From: Chloromonas sp. AAM2
Taxonomy: Eukaryota; Chlorophyta; Chlorophyceae; Chlamydomonadales; Chlamydomonadaceae
Length of the DNA stretch: 64,000 bases
Reading direction: 5' to 3'
Assembly: GCA_004335635.1 (NCBI GenBank)
Contig: QAXH01005414.1
Span: 30,731-94,730 of the forward strand
The notes beneath the pieces were generated by a model. It did no database searches, was not told the DNA's origin, and was given only the letters and a program-made list of their open reading frames with translations. Below are positions 12,501 to 24,638 of the stretch, piece after piece. Numbering within the stretch: the first letter of the stretch is position 1; every line of letters starts with the position of its first letter. The position numbers were made by a program, and so were the translations under genes.

Positions 12501-14489
12501 CAGGATCGTGCAGCGTTTGCTTTGCTTATCCCGAATGCCTACGAACGCGGCTCTAAATGGTCGATTTCAGAAGCAGCAGTGAGCAACGTGGAGTGAGCAA
12601 CGTACAATGGGACCGGCCTCGTACATACAAATGAGCCCAACCTGAATGTGCCCAAGTGATGCTGTGACCAAGGGAGGCCCAAGTGATACTGTGACCAAGG
12701 GAGGCCCAAGTGAGTGGGACTATCATTTTCAAGAGTGTGTCCATACTAGCTTTTCATGTTGGTGAAAGTGTACATAGTGTGGTGTTGGGTCAGTGTCATC
12801 TGTCACTGGGATGTGTTGCTGATGCTGGAGTTGGTAGGCGCCCCCAGCAAGGGAACCACGCCCAGCAAGGGAACCACCCACCCCCAACGCCAAATGGGCT
12901 TATTTTGATGCAGAACGCTTCCTTTCAGTGCCCTCTATCATCCTATAGCATTCTTAAACCTCAGTATATAGGGTTATTCAGCTTCTGCAGGCACTCTACC
13001 CTCCTGACCCTCGTGACCGAGCGTCCTGTTGATTTCACGCCATTTGAGTCATTCCAGAGACTGTGTGCTGCGCTGGCGCTGTGTGCTGCAGGACAGCGCT
13101 CAGTGCACAGACACGGTGACCCTATGCTGTTGGAAATCCGTTCCGGGGTAAGCTGGACCACTGGCATGCGGTCGTGTTGGCCATTGGCATTGCAAGCGGA
13201 CCCTCCGCCTGAGAGCCATGGCAGCAGCTGCCATCAGAAGCTGGGCTGCAGCCGATAGCTTCTTAGCTGGACTTTCTGTGCCATGTGCTGCCAGAGATGA
13301 GGGAGAGCGGCATGTATTAATCCCTGCTGCAATGTCATACTGATGGCTGGCTGGACCTGTATGAGGTTGGCCCTTGCTTGGCTATCTCTGACCTTCTACA
13401 CACACTGTCATGACCAGCCGTCCTACAAGCAGCCGCGGCCCCTGCCTGCACTTTTGCTTACAGCAAATTTCAATTCTATCGCAGTTGTTGACCTGATCTG
13501 CATGCGTGCGGCGACTGGCTTGGCGTTTGCAGTTGAAGCATAACGTGGTGTTGTTGTGAGTTGGCCCGGATTGAACATGAATCTTCTCCTCGTTTGCATG
13601 CGACCACCCCCATCTCTTTTATTTTTCTCTAGCAGTGCTGTGCTATCGCAGTGTCTGTGGCCCTCCTTTCCATGTCATCCTTGTCACAGCATGGCCAGCC
13701 GATGCATGCACATGCATGATAACTGTCTCTAGGCAAGGCACTGAGCAGCGTTCATCAAGGTTCTGTCCAACAGGACACAGAGCTCAGCACACGCATAGAC
13801 ATGTGTCCATGCAAAATGCTTGAATTAGCCCTATGCATATACCCCTTATACCACTGGTATTCAAACATGTTAAGTGCACTAGTTCATTCATATCTTCTTA
13901 TCTTCAAGCCGCATGGGCTTGGGAAGCGGCAGGTAAGTGTGTCACCGCCGTTGCGGCGGGACGTGAAGTCTGTGTCCAGCCAGTAGCTGCAAGTATGCAT
14001 GCCCTCAATTTGGCCGTTGAACAACACTTGATGCCAGGTCTCGCCCACCATCCCAGACACACATGAGTGCCACCCCTCACCTTAACCACGGTGGATGAGT
14101 TTGCTGCTGCAGTGGCGTTCTCCAGACAGTAAGCATACGTCCTTGACAAGTATCTTAGCAAAGCTGCAGAGCTGTTACCGCCGCCAAGGCACCTGGATTG
14201 CATCCAAGGACAACAGCAGCAAGTGGAGCTACAGCTGTAGGGTTTTACCACTAGCCTTGCCCACTCGTCCTTGTCTTGCCTGTCATTACCTGCTTGGATC
14301 TTTAACATATGACAGAAGTTGGGCATCGCAGAGGCTGGAGTCTGAGTCGGCGAGCAGATTTCGCGAAGGGCCCAGGGGTCTGGGGATGACGTCCGTTGCA
14401 GCGACAATGCCAGGTTGTCGGATGGCCACAGCTTGCCAGCAACAGGAGAGGCTGGCCAGCACCGCAAACAGCAAGAATGCATGCATCAT
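560..14489 (-). CDS. Receptor-type class III nucleotidyl cyclase with solute-binding-protein-like ectodomain (cyclase A), 3' end outside window
   Basis: Twenty-two exons, 1321 residues in the window: 14489-14290, 14192-14081, 11757-11073, 10813-10665, 10306-10184, 9607-9500, 9063-8937, 8742-8473, 7859-7685, 7418-7328, 6954-6830, 6491-6308, 6042-5997, 5536-5428, 5154-5041, 4275-3636, 3175-3022, 2455-2373, 2262-2110, 1777-1643, 1153-1055, 640-560. Phase is kept at every junction. The start gives a signal peptide (MMHAFLLFAVLASLSCCW). Residues about 105-720 resemble family 1 extracellular solute-binding proteins (PLDGSVKMLFYRTDVL, NGTDFNEDGLPDWG, VPCTKTLCPYG). One membrane helix lies at about 747-770. 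The first cyclase domain carries Asp799 (TDIESSTTLW) and Asp843 (TEGDSF), then a Gly/Ser/Ala-rich insert (873-1120), then GLRVRMGMTSG and LWDKALVMHVGEY. A second, more diverged cyclase domain starts near 1240. Predicted surface receptor making cAMP or cGMP inside. Exons 15 and 16 are the least certain. Confidence 0.8.
2485..2552. repeat. 20-bp tandem repeat, about 3 copies
   Basis: The core ATCAACCGCAATCC recurs three times and is followed by a short CCA tract. It lies in the same cyclase A intron as the 22-bp minisatellite. Confidence 0.8.
2868..3043. repeat. 22-bp minisatellite growing out of a cyclase A exon end and splice donor
   Basis: Eight copies. On the minus strand the first copy is the last 22 bases of the coding exon 3175-3022 (encoding VRMGMTS plus the donor base G); the next copy supplies the donor GTGCGC, and later copies start GGGCGC, which cannot act as donors. 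Plus-strand core: TGACGTCATGCCCATGCG. Confidence 0.9.
4536..4710. repeat. 78-bp tandem repeat, 2.2 copies
   Basis: CTTGTCACTCACAC starts at 4536, 4614 and 4692. The two full units differ at only a few bases. It lies in the cyclase A intron between exons 5154-5041 and 4275-3636. Confidence 0.9.
7301..7333. repeat. Short tandem duplication at a cyclase A splice donor
   Basis: GTCACACGTGCCCTACCTGA occurs twice in a row. On the minus strand each copy carries a CAG/GTAGGG donor, so the exon 7418-7328 has two adjacent donor-like sites; the first keeps phase. Confidence 0.8.
8127..8226. repeat. 48-bp tandem duplication
   Basis: Two nearly identical copies start TAGCCGTCTATACAACACC at 8127 and 8175. 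It is intronic in cyclase A. Confidence 0.95.
8267..8284 (+). repeat. Dispersed 18-bp motif, solo copy
   Basis: Exact copy of GTCCCAGAACTGGCAAAC in a cyclase A intron, without the poly-T extension. Confidence 0.9.
9690..9785. mobile_element. SINE-like dispersed repeat, copy 1
   Basis: Shares GACCAATAGGT, CTGAGCAGT and CTCCCCGGACTGAAGGCCAT with 42564-42655, then GTAAACAACAACAACG. A conserved body ending in a CAA tract is typical of short retroposons. It lies in a cyclase A intron. Confidence 0.6.
11949..12436. mobile_element. MITE-like element with about 32-bp inverted termini
   Basis: Left end 11949-11982 and right end 12405-12436 are inverted copies: GAAG + TTTGCCAGTTCTGGGACAA facing its complement, each flanked outside by an A or T homopolymer (A9 and T7). 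The interior has several CTGGGACA sub-repeats and a 7-base gap. It sits in the 2.3-kb second intron of cyclase A. No clear target-site duplication was identified. Confidence 0.5.
12148..12154. other. Assembly gap (7 N)
   Basis: Seven ambiguous bases inside the MITE-like element. Confidence 1.
12650..12716. repeat. 28-bp tandem repeat
   Basis: GCCCAAGTGAT(A/G)CTGTGACC is repeated with a third partial copy, in the second intron of cyclase A. Confidence 0.85.
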
Positions 14490-16557
14490 TACGAATATAT
14501 TGCTTGTGTGGGTGACTGTGCCCCTACAAAATCGCCGTGGGCCATTTCATCATGCGCGTCTGGCCTAGGACTGGGGATAGTTGCGAATACGCAAGCCAAA
14601 CTTTTCCATAATCTGTACGGGCAACGGCAAAAGTTGAAAACGGCAAGTACGATGGGATGCAATCTCCCGACGATTTCAGACGACGAATTTCCGCCTGCTT
14701 TGTGTGCCTGCAGATCTAGATTTCCGACAGTATAGCCGCAGGTATGGTGACGTAGCCCGGCTCCTGAGCGACGAATGACCAAGGGCACTAGTTGCTCAGT
14801 TTCTATCTGAGCTAGCAAATGTTGTTGCGGGAAATGATCAGGCCACGTCTGCTGCAGATACCCAAGCAGGGAGCTGAGCTGAGCTGGTGTTTGTCAACAA
14901 GAGCTCAGTTTTCCATATCTTACAAGATCCACCTCTGCTCTGCAACCATGGCAAAAGGAACTAGCTGCAGGGCTTCTGCGTAAGTTCGTTGGGATAAAAA
15001 GCCACTCAATCCCTTGATGAGCGAGACAAACGTCCAGTCTGGTCTACTGATGTGGCATGCCATAAGGAATCTACGCGCATGCCTGGGCTCGTCGAGTCAT
15101 CATCAGCGCAATCGGCTGAAGGCTATTGAAAAATATGCCCCACCTCCCCACAGCGTAAACTCCACCTCTCCACCTCACCACTGCGTGTTACCCACCAACC
15201 TGCTTCTAACACACGAATAATATGGCAACAACTCAGAGACCACGTCAGAACTTGAGTCCCGAAAACACAACTTATGCCTGGGCGAAACCGCCCAACATTA
15301 GATGACAGTTTGAAAGCGCTGCAGGAGAGCTGCAAAGAGGTCACGTCCATTTTCTTTACTCTGAGCCGCTTGAACATAGCAGCAGCAAAAAAAACAGACG
15401 GGGAGTTGCGCCGTGTATTTGACAGCTTAGCCTCATAAAACCTGCAGCATGGCACACGAACTATTCAAGTGTGCCACACCTGCAGAGCACCAGCACATGC
15501 CAGTTCAGCGCAGATACACAGCACAATCCCTAACAACTGCTATATCATCTCTGGCGATGTACAATCCCTGGATGAAACAAAAGATTTGATCATAAAGACT
15601 GTTCAAAACAGAGAAAACTTGGTCGTGTCGCATGATTCTGTCTTGCAGAGGTGTGTCGAGGCATCGGTGTGTCACTCTCGTCGCACAAATACAGTCACGC
15701 CTGCGCCAACCTTTCAGGAAGGCACAGCCTCAACCACACCACACCCTGCCCAACTGCCTGATTGCACCGGCTTGCCAGCTGTTCTCGAAGCTGGTGATAA
15801 TAAATGCTCGAATGTCGAAGTCAACACCTGAAAAAGCATCCGTAGGTCAACATAGCCATACTGGAGATGTCTCTTCTGTCTCTAGCCGCTCCCACATGCC
15901 ACGTGAATCCAGCCAAACCCATACATGGGGTATGCTGGCCTGACAGCCATCCGCAAAAGCCCGTCCATAGCCAATGGCCAGCTGCTATACTCAGTTGAGT
16001 GAGTGAGCCATTCACTGTGTGGCATGGCACTTGTTCAGCAACTCAAAGGCTTGAAAGGCATTCTTCCCTGCATGAGCCATGCGCGTGCGTCAAGCGCAGC
16101 TTGCATGGGTTACATGCATGCAAACATGCAGGCGTGCAGCGAATGCTGGGCAACAGCCTAGCATCCTCTCAGTGCTGAATGATACAGGTGCAAAACCTGC
16201 AGATAGTAGAAACCCGGTGCAAAGCAATTCTACCAACTGGCCCGATGGACATTTGAACGCCAAAAAGAGCCAAGCACACAACAGACACGCCACAACGAGA
16301 CCAGCGTGCCAGGACACATGACCTGCCAAGGCCGTGCAAGTTTACTACTGCAAGGCCAGCAGCAGGCACAAAACTACATCTACTGCCAGGCACACGCCTC
16401 TTGGCACTACCACATATTAACACTGGTCTGCCACAGGTGACGAACGTCTGGTTTGTGCCAATGTTTGTAGCCCCTGTGAGCCTTTGAAGGCTATAACCGA
16501 CAGCGTGGCAAATAATTGTTTGAATCCGATTTGTGGTGGCGATGATGGGTTGTCCCT
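14490..16557. other. Intergenic: 5' region of cyclase A and 3' region of the PPR gene
   Basis: No exon chain could be supported on either strand. Short ORFs here (for example near 15469-15831) have no recognisable family and no splice-consistent partners. The strip must contain the cyclase A promoter and the PPR 3' end. Confidence 0.5.
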
Positions 16558-19500
16558 TCACCACATGCCTGCTCTGATCAATAGGCCTCCTGCTGCTGCG
16601 AAAACAGCTGACAGTGCAGCTGCTGCCACTTGCTGGCTCTCCACTGTCTCCACCCCATGGCGTCCCACCACAGACATCAGGTGGTGTGTCACGTTGTTTG
16701 GCTCAACACCCTGCATTAGAAAGAGTGAAACCAAGTCGTGCTAAAGTTGGTTGCCAGAGAAGCTGACCAAACTCGCACTCAACACCAGCTGCCCAAAGAC
16801 ACAATGACACGCATGGCAGCGAGATGCTGAGCCAAGATGCACAAAACATGACAATCGCTACATGGCGTGAAGCACAGAGTGTGTAAGAAGCCGAGCAGCA
16901 TCCCCAACGCACCTCTCTTTTCATTGCCTGCAGAAGTTCCAGAGCTGTCTCGTACCGCGCCGCCCGCTCACATGCAGCCAGTAGCGCGTTGTACACATGC
17001 ACCGAGGGCATGACGACGTAGCCATCGCGCCGCATGCGGCCTCGAATGGCCAGGGCTGCTTCCACGCTGCCAGCCATGCTGTGTGCAGTGATCAGGCCGC
17101 AGTAGGCGTAGTCACGCGGGCGCAGACCTCGGCGAACCATGGTGCGGAACATGTGCTCGGCCTGCAAGATCAAGCCCACAAGCGAATGTTATGAAACGGC
17201 GAGATTTCCAACAAGCACATGCTCGGCCAGGATGATACAAAGAGCAACCAGGGACACCTCAGCTAAAAGGCCAGAATTCAACTAGCAGGAGTGCATGCAC
17301 AGCGTAAAGATGCAACACAATCAGAGCACAGCTCAGGTGAAACGAACATCCAGACTAAGTTGGCCTCGTACTGTCCCATACCACCTGTCTGATCCCTCTA
17401 CCGTTACACACCTTATCCGATCGCCCTGCCATGCCGTACGCTGCCAAGATAGCCTCATACGTGCCCATATCCAAGCTCGCGGCTGACTGAAAGAGCTGCT
17501 CTGCCACCTCCAGTTGTCCAGCCTTGCCAGCTGCTGAGATTGCAGTGTTGACCATAACGGTGTTGGGAACCACGCCCAACAGCCTTGCACGGTTCAGAAC
17601 GTTCACTGCGTCTGCCCACTTCCCTGCCCGCTCATAAGCAAGCATGAGCGCACCACACACAACTTCGTTGACTACTACAGAGCTGCTTGAAGCTGTGGGA
17701 CCAGCAATGGGGGTTGCAGCATTGCCTGTGGGGCGGTTGGAAGCTGTCTGTGCACTCGGTGGCTGGCCTGCAGTGCGTGTGAGGGGTTGTGAGCTGAACA
17801 GGCTGAAGCCTGGTGCAGCAGCAGGTGGTTCTGGTGCAGTTGAATGAGCCGCAGGCAAATCCGCTGGTCCCGCAGGCGGTGCCTGTGCTGAAGCCGCCAT
17901 TTCTGTGATAGATGAGGAGAAAGTACAGTGGCCGGCGGCCAGATCTGGTGGTGTGTCAGAAAGCCATCCTGCTGGTCGAGGGCTGGCAGGCGGAATGCTG
18001 CCTGCTGCTGGGAGCTGTGGCTCCTGCTTGGTGACTGAGGTTGTGGGCTGGCTTGGGGTGGCGGTGGCTGGTCGAAGGAGGTCCAACTGGATGCCGTTGA
18101 GCTGAGAGGGATGGGACCAGTTGCGGACTGACTGTGCGCCGCTGCCGTTTGAGCTGGAGGCGAGGGAGGTTGGGGTGGTGGCTGAGGAAGGTGCTGACAT
18201 GGGGGAGCCTACACTGGATGTGTGTGGGGTCTGAACACTGACTGACGTGATGGTCTGATGTGGCGTGGGAACACCACTGGGGCAGAGTGCTGTAGCGACC
18301 GCAGCATCTGCTTCCTGTGCTGGAGTGGCAACAGGAGGGTAGCCCCAGCCGGGCTGAGACGGCTGGCGAGGGGCCAGCTCAGCTGGGGTCAGCAGCGCTG
18401 CTGTTCCAGCTGCTTGCAGAGCAGCCAGCTGCTGCAGCCCGAGGGCACCAGACGCCAGCATTCCCAGCGCGCCCAGCTGCTGCAGTGCAGCCGCCTGAGC
18501 TGCAACTGGCGCTGCCGCCTCAGCCGCTTCAGCTGCAGCTGCTACAGCCATCAGCCTGTTCATCGCTGATGCCCGCTGGGCAACCTCAGCTGCTGTTGGC
18601 GGTGATGCTGCCACAGCAGTCACGACTCCCACTCCCTTTGAGTGCACATCCTCCTGCTTAGCGCCTGATGTGCTCCAGGAGATGCTGCTGGCGCCAGTCT
18701 CACCGCGCCTTGGTGTGCCACGTGGCTGAAACGTTTCTTCGCCAGCACCCAGGGCTTCCACCAGACGCCCAGCGCGAACTTGGCCTTCCAAGTCATCAAA
18801 AACTGCCTCCGCCAACTGCCACTGACCGTTCTCGCCCAAGGCCTTGAGCAGAGCAGAATACGTGTAGGCATTGGGCTGCGGCCACAAGCAAGACAGAACA
18901 TAACAATCTGATCGTTAGCAATCTACTGACGCGAGTACAGTGCAAATCCAGTTCATGATGCGGGTGTGAATGGAGTCCTGCCAACAATCCAGGCAGCCGA
19001 CACTACCTGGCTCGTACCTGAACGCTGCCATTCTCTGGCTGCTGCATAGCGAAGAGCAGACGCACTGCACGCTGCCATTGCCGTGCGTTGCCCATGGCGG
19101 TCAGAAGGGCAGTGTATGTGCGCACCTGCACAGACAGCACACAACAATGACTTTACTATAAGCTCTGCACTGGAAGCACCTAAAACATACAGCAGGCGGT
19201 TCAACCTGAAGGGCAGAAGGCAGACGCAACAGTGAAAAGAGTGCACACCCCCACACACTCACGTTTGGCTTGAGTCCTGAGTTTTGCATCCAAGCGACCA
19301 CAGCCTCTGCCTTGTCTGCCTCTGCAGCAGAGGCCAGGGCTGTGACCAGCGCAGTGCAGGACACCACGTCTGGTCGGATGCCCGCTCGCGCTGTCATGTC
19401 ATCAAAGAGTGCCACTGCACGGCCCCAGTCCTGGCCGGCAGCACATGCACTGATAGCGGCGGCGTATGCATGGCCTGTGCAGCATGGAGACACAAGACAT

Positions 19501-22191
19501 ATGTTCGATCAAGCTAACCTTGACATGAGCCTTGAACACAGTGAAGTTTGGCTGCTGCAGTGCATTGTCATATCACAACAAATCCCAATCTGTCTAAAAC
19601 TGTGATGACTCGGCTTCTTGCCCTGCCCTGGACGAGTGTATCCTGTGGGCCATGCATCACTTGCCTCAAATTCATGGCAGTCATGCATTTCCACCACACC
19701 TGTTGGTTGGCAGCCGCTGCGCCTCATGTCCTCCCACACCCCTAGAGCGCGCATCCACCGCCCACCCTCCGTGGCAGCGCGCATGGCGGCTGTGTACGCG
19801 TGCACTGACGGCCGCATGGGCGAGCCAGGGGGCGCATCTCGCATCTGGACGCACACAGTACACATGAGTGAACATTATGCAACCCAATGAAATGCAATCT
19901 TCATCACAACAGCACATGACAGGTGAAAGAGCAAGTCGCATGCCCAGCTTGCACATAAATCAATGCCCACCTGTGTGTACATTGCCAATGCCTTATCCGC
20001 CATGCCCAGTTTGGTGCAGACCTCGATGTAGGTGATGCACAGGCGGCAGTCAGGGGTGAGGTTGGCAGACTGACTGTCAGACCACACCTGCAGAGATCAC
20101 ACACAGCCCGCACTGGTAAGCCTTAGATCATGATCAAGACACTTGAGGCTTTCTTTAGCCAGCCAATTGCTGTCTTCAGTGGACATTCGCGTCTAAGCCA
20201 GACGTGTGTGATGGCCCAGCGAATCATGCACATGATGTGTCACGTGCACTAATTCAGCTGACAGGTGCAAACCACCTGACGCGTGTGCTCACCTGCATTG
20301 CGCGGTCCAGCATGCCCACCCCCAGTGCAGCGCGCATGGCTGCTGTGTACGTGTAGGCCGTGGGCTGCAGCGAGGCACCGCCCGCCTCGGCAGGCGCGCG
20401 CATCCACTCGTACACGCCAAGGGCACTGACAGCATCGCCATGGTCAGCGCACACGCGGATCAGCTGCATGCAACAATGTGCACGATGTTCAGTGTATGTG
20501 CAAAACTGCAGCACTGGAACGCAGCGGTTCTGTAGTGCAACTTCTGTGGGCTGAGCAACTCCATGTACAACGTCAATAATATTGACGTTGCCTTTGTTGA
20601 TGGTGTAGTCATGCATAGGGCTTTTGCTGGTGGTGTGCATGGTAACTCTTGCATACCATACCCTGGCATGGCATACCCTGGCATGCAAGCCACCTACCGT
20701 TGTGCATAGCCTGTCGTCTAACGTGTGCTTGCTGGCCTTGAGCCAGTCGTACAACAGCAGCGCACGTCGCCATGTAGCTCGACCTCTGCACAAACACAAC
20801 AGAGCACAACCACATGCTGAACAGCTCACAGCACATGCACCGGTGCAGCGAAGATGCTTGCTGAACACTCTCTGTTGAGCTCTGTTACTTGCGCCTGAGC
20901 TGGTCTGAGTTGAAGCCACACCTGCGCACCTCCCTTACCTGCCAAGTGCTGCCACCAGTCTGTCCAGCCTGGAGTTATCCAGCTGTGCCACATCCAATGT
21001 GCCTGGGGCAGGCAGCACTGCTGTGGCAGTGGATGCATCCAGCAGACAGTGCAGCTCAACAGGTAGACCTGCATGTGCATGGACCAAGCACATGACGTAA
21101 GGCAAGTGCTAGTGCTCACAGATGTTACTGCATGTGCACGTGAAGGTTTTCACCAGAAACACTGTAGCACATTGATGCCCCATGAGACAAAACATGCAAT
21201 TATAGGGCCCCACCTTCTAGTGCCTGCTGAGCGGAAGCGGAGGATATGGTAGTCGAGCGGCCTGTATCTGCATCCCCTGTTGAAGCGCTGGTGTCTGCCT
21301 TGTCCAGGTCCTGTCCCTGCAAGGCAGGGGGCGCCGCTGCTGCCCGCCTGCCAGCAGCGCTGCTGCGCTGAACCCGGGTGGAAACCTGCAGGCCCTGACG
21401 TTCATGTTGCTGGTCCTGCAGGAGGCAAGCAACCATGCAACACGCAGCAGGGTTAGTTGTGTTGTCATTGTCGGGTGTGGCAAGGAAGCTGGACATGTGC
21501 AGAACAGTGTGAAATGTGTAGGCGTGTGATTCTGTGCTGTGCTGCGACAGTGGCCACGCAAATCAAGAGTGCGGGTGTGCTGACTGTGAATGTGCTCAGG
21601 CTTGGAGAGGTGTAGCAGTGGTAGTCTACTTGAAGTGAGAGACTGGAGGAGTGGTCGAGGTTCAGTGCTGACGTGTACACGACAAGTGGGCTAAGGCTGT
21701 GGCAGACTAGGCCAGTCCAAGACGAACAAGAACAACAGCGAAATGGTGCCATTGCCTTGGCCTTGTAGCTGCTGTAGCAGTGCTTGAAGCAGTCCTGGTG
21801 AGTGCCATGATGAGTGGATGACAAGGTGCACCTGTCGAAGACCTGGTGTCGTGTATGCATCCCCAGCCTTACACCATATTGTGGCGTGTGGCCGCACCTG
21901 TTGTTGCGGCACGCTTGGCAGCTCGTCCGCGGCTACCAACAATGCTGAAGAACCACGTCCAACACCGGGCTGCACTTGCCGAGTTGGTTTGCTGCCGGGG
22001 CGGACGCTGGTTGCTGTCGGCGCATGTCCATTATTGCCGCGACTGGCAAGAAGCACGGCACTGGGGCTAAGGAAGGATGGCTGCGACTGCGACTGCCTAG
22101 ATGATACACGAGTTGAAAAGCCAGTTCCCGCTGAAGCACCACCCCCGCCCACAATCGTCGTAGGGGGTCGCAAGAGCGGCAGTGGTCCCAT
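16558..22191 (-). CDS. Pentatricopeptide repeat (PPR) protein, probably organelle-targeted
   Basis: Twelve exons: 22191-21898, 21415-21214, 21068-20939, 20785-20698, 20463-20293, 20087-19971, 19844-19700, 19474-19263, 19125-19018, 18875-17412, 17161-16913, 16710-16558. They give one frame of 1110 residues from the ATG at 22191 to TGA at 16558-16560. The frame stays open upstream to at least 22224, so the true start may lie further out. About 13 PPR motifs can be read, for example HAYAAAISACAAGQDWGRAV and VHVYNALLAACERAARYETA; several are joined perfectly across introns (GCQPT/GHAY, LKPN/VRTY, MKRE/GVEPN). The N-terminus is Ser/Arg-rich and almost free of acidic residues, as in algal transit peptides. 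The exon at 17412-18875 carries a roughly 240-residue Ala/Gln/Pro/Ser-rich insert that splits the PPR array into 8 and 5 motifs. PPR proteins bind single RNAs in chloroplasts or mitochondria; the target here is unknown, and I could not match it to a named algal PPR protein. Confidence 0.85.
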
Positions 22192-22887
22192 GATTGACTT
22201 TTTCAGAGTTGTGCTGCGGGACACCTCAGGCTGGTGTCTGCATTGTTTGGTTAGCTTTTACGTGTGCAGGAGGCAAAGTAAGAGGGCCAGAAAAACCGGA
22301 TCTCCGTCGTCCATTTGTCGGTTGGAAGTTGGTTAGGTGGAGACGTAGGAGGCAGGAGTTGCAATCTTGAGAGCAACCCGACCACTGCCTGGTCCTCTAG
22401 AGGACACGCGTCCATGAAAATGTATTGTCTACCCCTCGCTACATCCTGTTATGCGGTGCAAATCTCTCACACTTTCAGGCGAGCGAGGAACTGGCTCAAG
22501 CGCTGCGACAACAAACCAGATGGTCGACTGAAAGCGTCAGATTTGTCGAGTCAAATCCTTCGCATTCGCTCATGTGTACTCCAGCAATTGGTGCTCACAC
22601 CAACAGATGGCCACATTGCCGTTCAGTGTCCACCTGCTGCCTTGGAGGGCACCCAGTCTGCCTCCCTATGCTCTGACAAATGGTCTTGCTATGTAGGTTG
22701 TGTGGTGCCAAACTGACTCGCACTGTGACCACCACGTTCACCCCAGCAGGCACAGCATCAGATTGGGCGCATGCAAGCCACGCGCCAGGCACAGGACCAA
22801 TTGTTCTGGTTTCTAATTTCCTGTACTCGCCGCGTCTGCAAACTTCTGTCGGGCTTGCAGCTTACCAACCAGGGGCACGGGGGCCAA

Positions 22888-23010
22888 CAGGCAACACAGG
22901 CAACACAGGCAACACAGGCAGCACAGGCAACACAGGCAACACAGGCAGCACAGGCAACACAGGCAACACAGGCAGCACAGGCAGCACAGGCAACACAGGC
23001 AACACACAGG
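22888..23010. repeat. 9-bp tandem array (GGCAACACA/GGCAGCACA), about 13 units
   Basis: The units would read Asn-Thr-Gly or Ser-Thr-Gly on the plus strand. An inverted, more diverged array of the same unit lies at 23225-23278. Confidence 0.9.
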
Positions 23011-23224
23011 TGCTGTGAAGTCCCTGTGCCCCTGGCTGATATCCTACATCTGTGACTACACCTGAGCTACACCTGTGACCATGTATCAGCGCCACCTGTG
23101 ACGAGGTCCAAGTTGACAGGTCCAAAACGACGGGCAAGGGCACTGTTGCAATCCGCACGGTATAAGTCCAGTTCACAGCGCTTGTCCCGCCTGAAAACAC
23201 TCAATGTCGATGTTCCTGATTGGG

Positions 23225-23278
23225 TATTGGTGCTGCCGGTGTTGCCGGTGTTGCTGGTGTTGCCAGTGCTGCTGTGGT
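23225..23278. repeat. Inverted counterpart of the 9-bp array
   Basis: The minus strand reads GGCAACACC and GGCAGCACC units, about 6 copies, about 215 bp from the first array and in opposite orientation. Confidence 0.8.
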
Positions 23279-23887
23279 GAGATGGGGGTTGAGCTGGAGA
23301 TGGCAGCCATTTTGTCCCTACCAAGAGTGTGACAGCAAGTGTGTTGCAAAGGTCCAGTCTTGCGTCCTATGTGTGCACGTGCGAACGGTGTGCACTATGA
23401 CCCTTGGTATACAGTGTTGGGTATCAGGGGCACAAACGGTGCATCAGCGGCTGATGCAGCTGTCCATGGCGATTCAACACATGGCATATGCATGCTGGTC
23501 CGTCTCCCTTCTGTCGTTCTGCCTGCCAGGACTGTCAAAGGGTCACAACTCAGGCTCGGTCCTGGTCGTTGCGTATCACAACAACAAAAAAAGCGGTGGA
23601 TGCTTCATGCAACGTTGTGCAGCATTGGAAAAACAATGCTGTGGCGTGCGGCAGACCATACTCCATGTAGGCAGTCACAGCGTCAACGCATTAGCTCGCC
23701 AGCTGATTCATGATCCAGATAGGAGCTGCTGTGCTGCCTGGCCAGACTGATGTTGTCCAGTTGAGACACCTCCATACAGACTACGGTGCTGCCAGGTTCT
23801 CTTGCACCCACGTCAATGCCCACAGCACACACACCCTCTGCTCAGGGCTGTTTGCAATCCATCCACATTGCATCTGCTGCCTTGGGG

Positions 23888-23964
23888 GACATGGCAAGGC
23901 ACAACTGTCCTTCTGGAGATATCGTTCCTAGTGGTATTAAGCCCACTTTACATTGGCTTTGATG
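23888..23964 (+). repeat. 77-bp dispersed repeat, copy 1
   Basis: Matches 33623-33699 in inverted orientation with about 7 mismatches and no gaps; core CTGTCCTTCTGGAGATATC. Confidence 0.9.
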
Positions 23965-24638
23965 ATCGCGTGCAGTGCATCAGCCCGTGTAATTCTGACT
24001 ACAGCACAAACAAACAGCGCTCTGCACCTTCTTGTCCTTGTACTTTGGCTTGGAAATCGTCGTTGCTGATTCAACCCCAACCCACACGCCCGTGAGCCTG
24101 TGCTCGACTTCCTCTGTCAAGTCTAGCCCCACCAGGAACTCGGCCTCAGCCTTCAGCCGTTTCTTTCCCTTGTCCACCTCCTTCACGGCCTGAAGGGTGG
24201 TAAGGTCACTGCACACGCACGCACATGATATGCAGGGCACACGGCATGTAGTGGAACATGTGGCATGGCATGCAACGGCACATGTGGGCAGGACACGTCC
24301 TGTGATGCAGGAACACCTTGAAGTGGGCCCGTGCCTAGTTTGGCCAGCAAGCAGCTTGGCAGACCAACAAGCTTGTATTAATTTGTCTGCAATTGAGGGA
24401 CTGGAGCTCAACGCAACCCTTGACGAAGCAATATTGTAGTTGATGCTCATGTCGAGGAAACTTGTGTACTTGCTGCACTTGATGTCATGCGCTCTGCCCT
24501 AGCCTCACACCAGCAACCCCGGAGTGCTGTTGCCGCCCATGCTCGCACAGTGCAGTGCAGCACCACTGAACCTTGCCCCGCCTCCTGTCACGGTCCTGCA
24601 CCAGCGCCTGCCCAGCCCACAAACCCTGAGGCTGACCT

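Larger units (their letters stand above)
22225..24087. other. Non-coding stretch between PPR start and ABCF remnant
   Basis: It holds a pair of inverted 9-bp-unit arrays, one copy of the 77-bp dispersed repeat (23888-23964) and no supported gene. The PPR promoter is expected near its left end. Confidence 0.5.

Noticed and set aside
22680..23055. Collagen-like or surface protein with NTG/STG repeats
   Set aside because: It is only the translation of a 9-bp satellite; no start, signal peptide or flanking exons support a gene, and the opposite strand reads open too.
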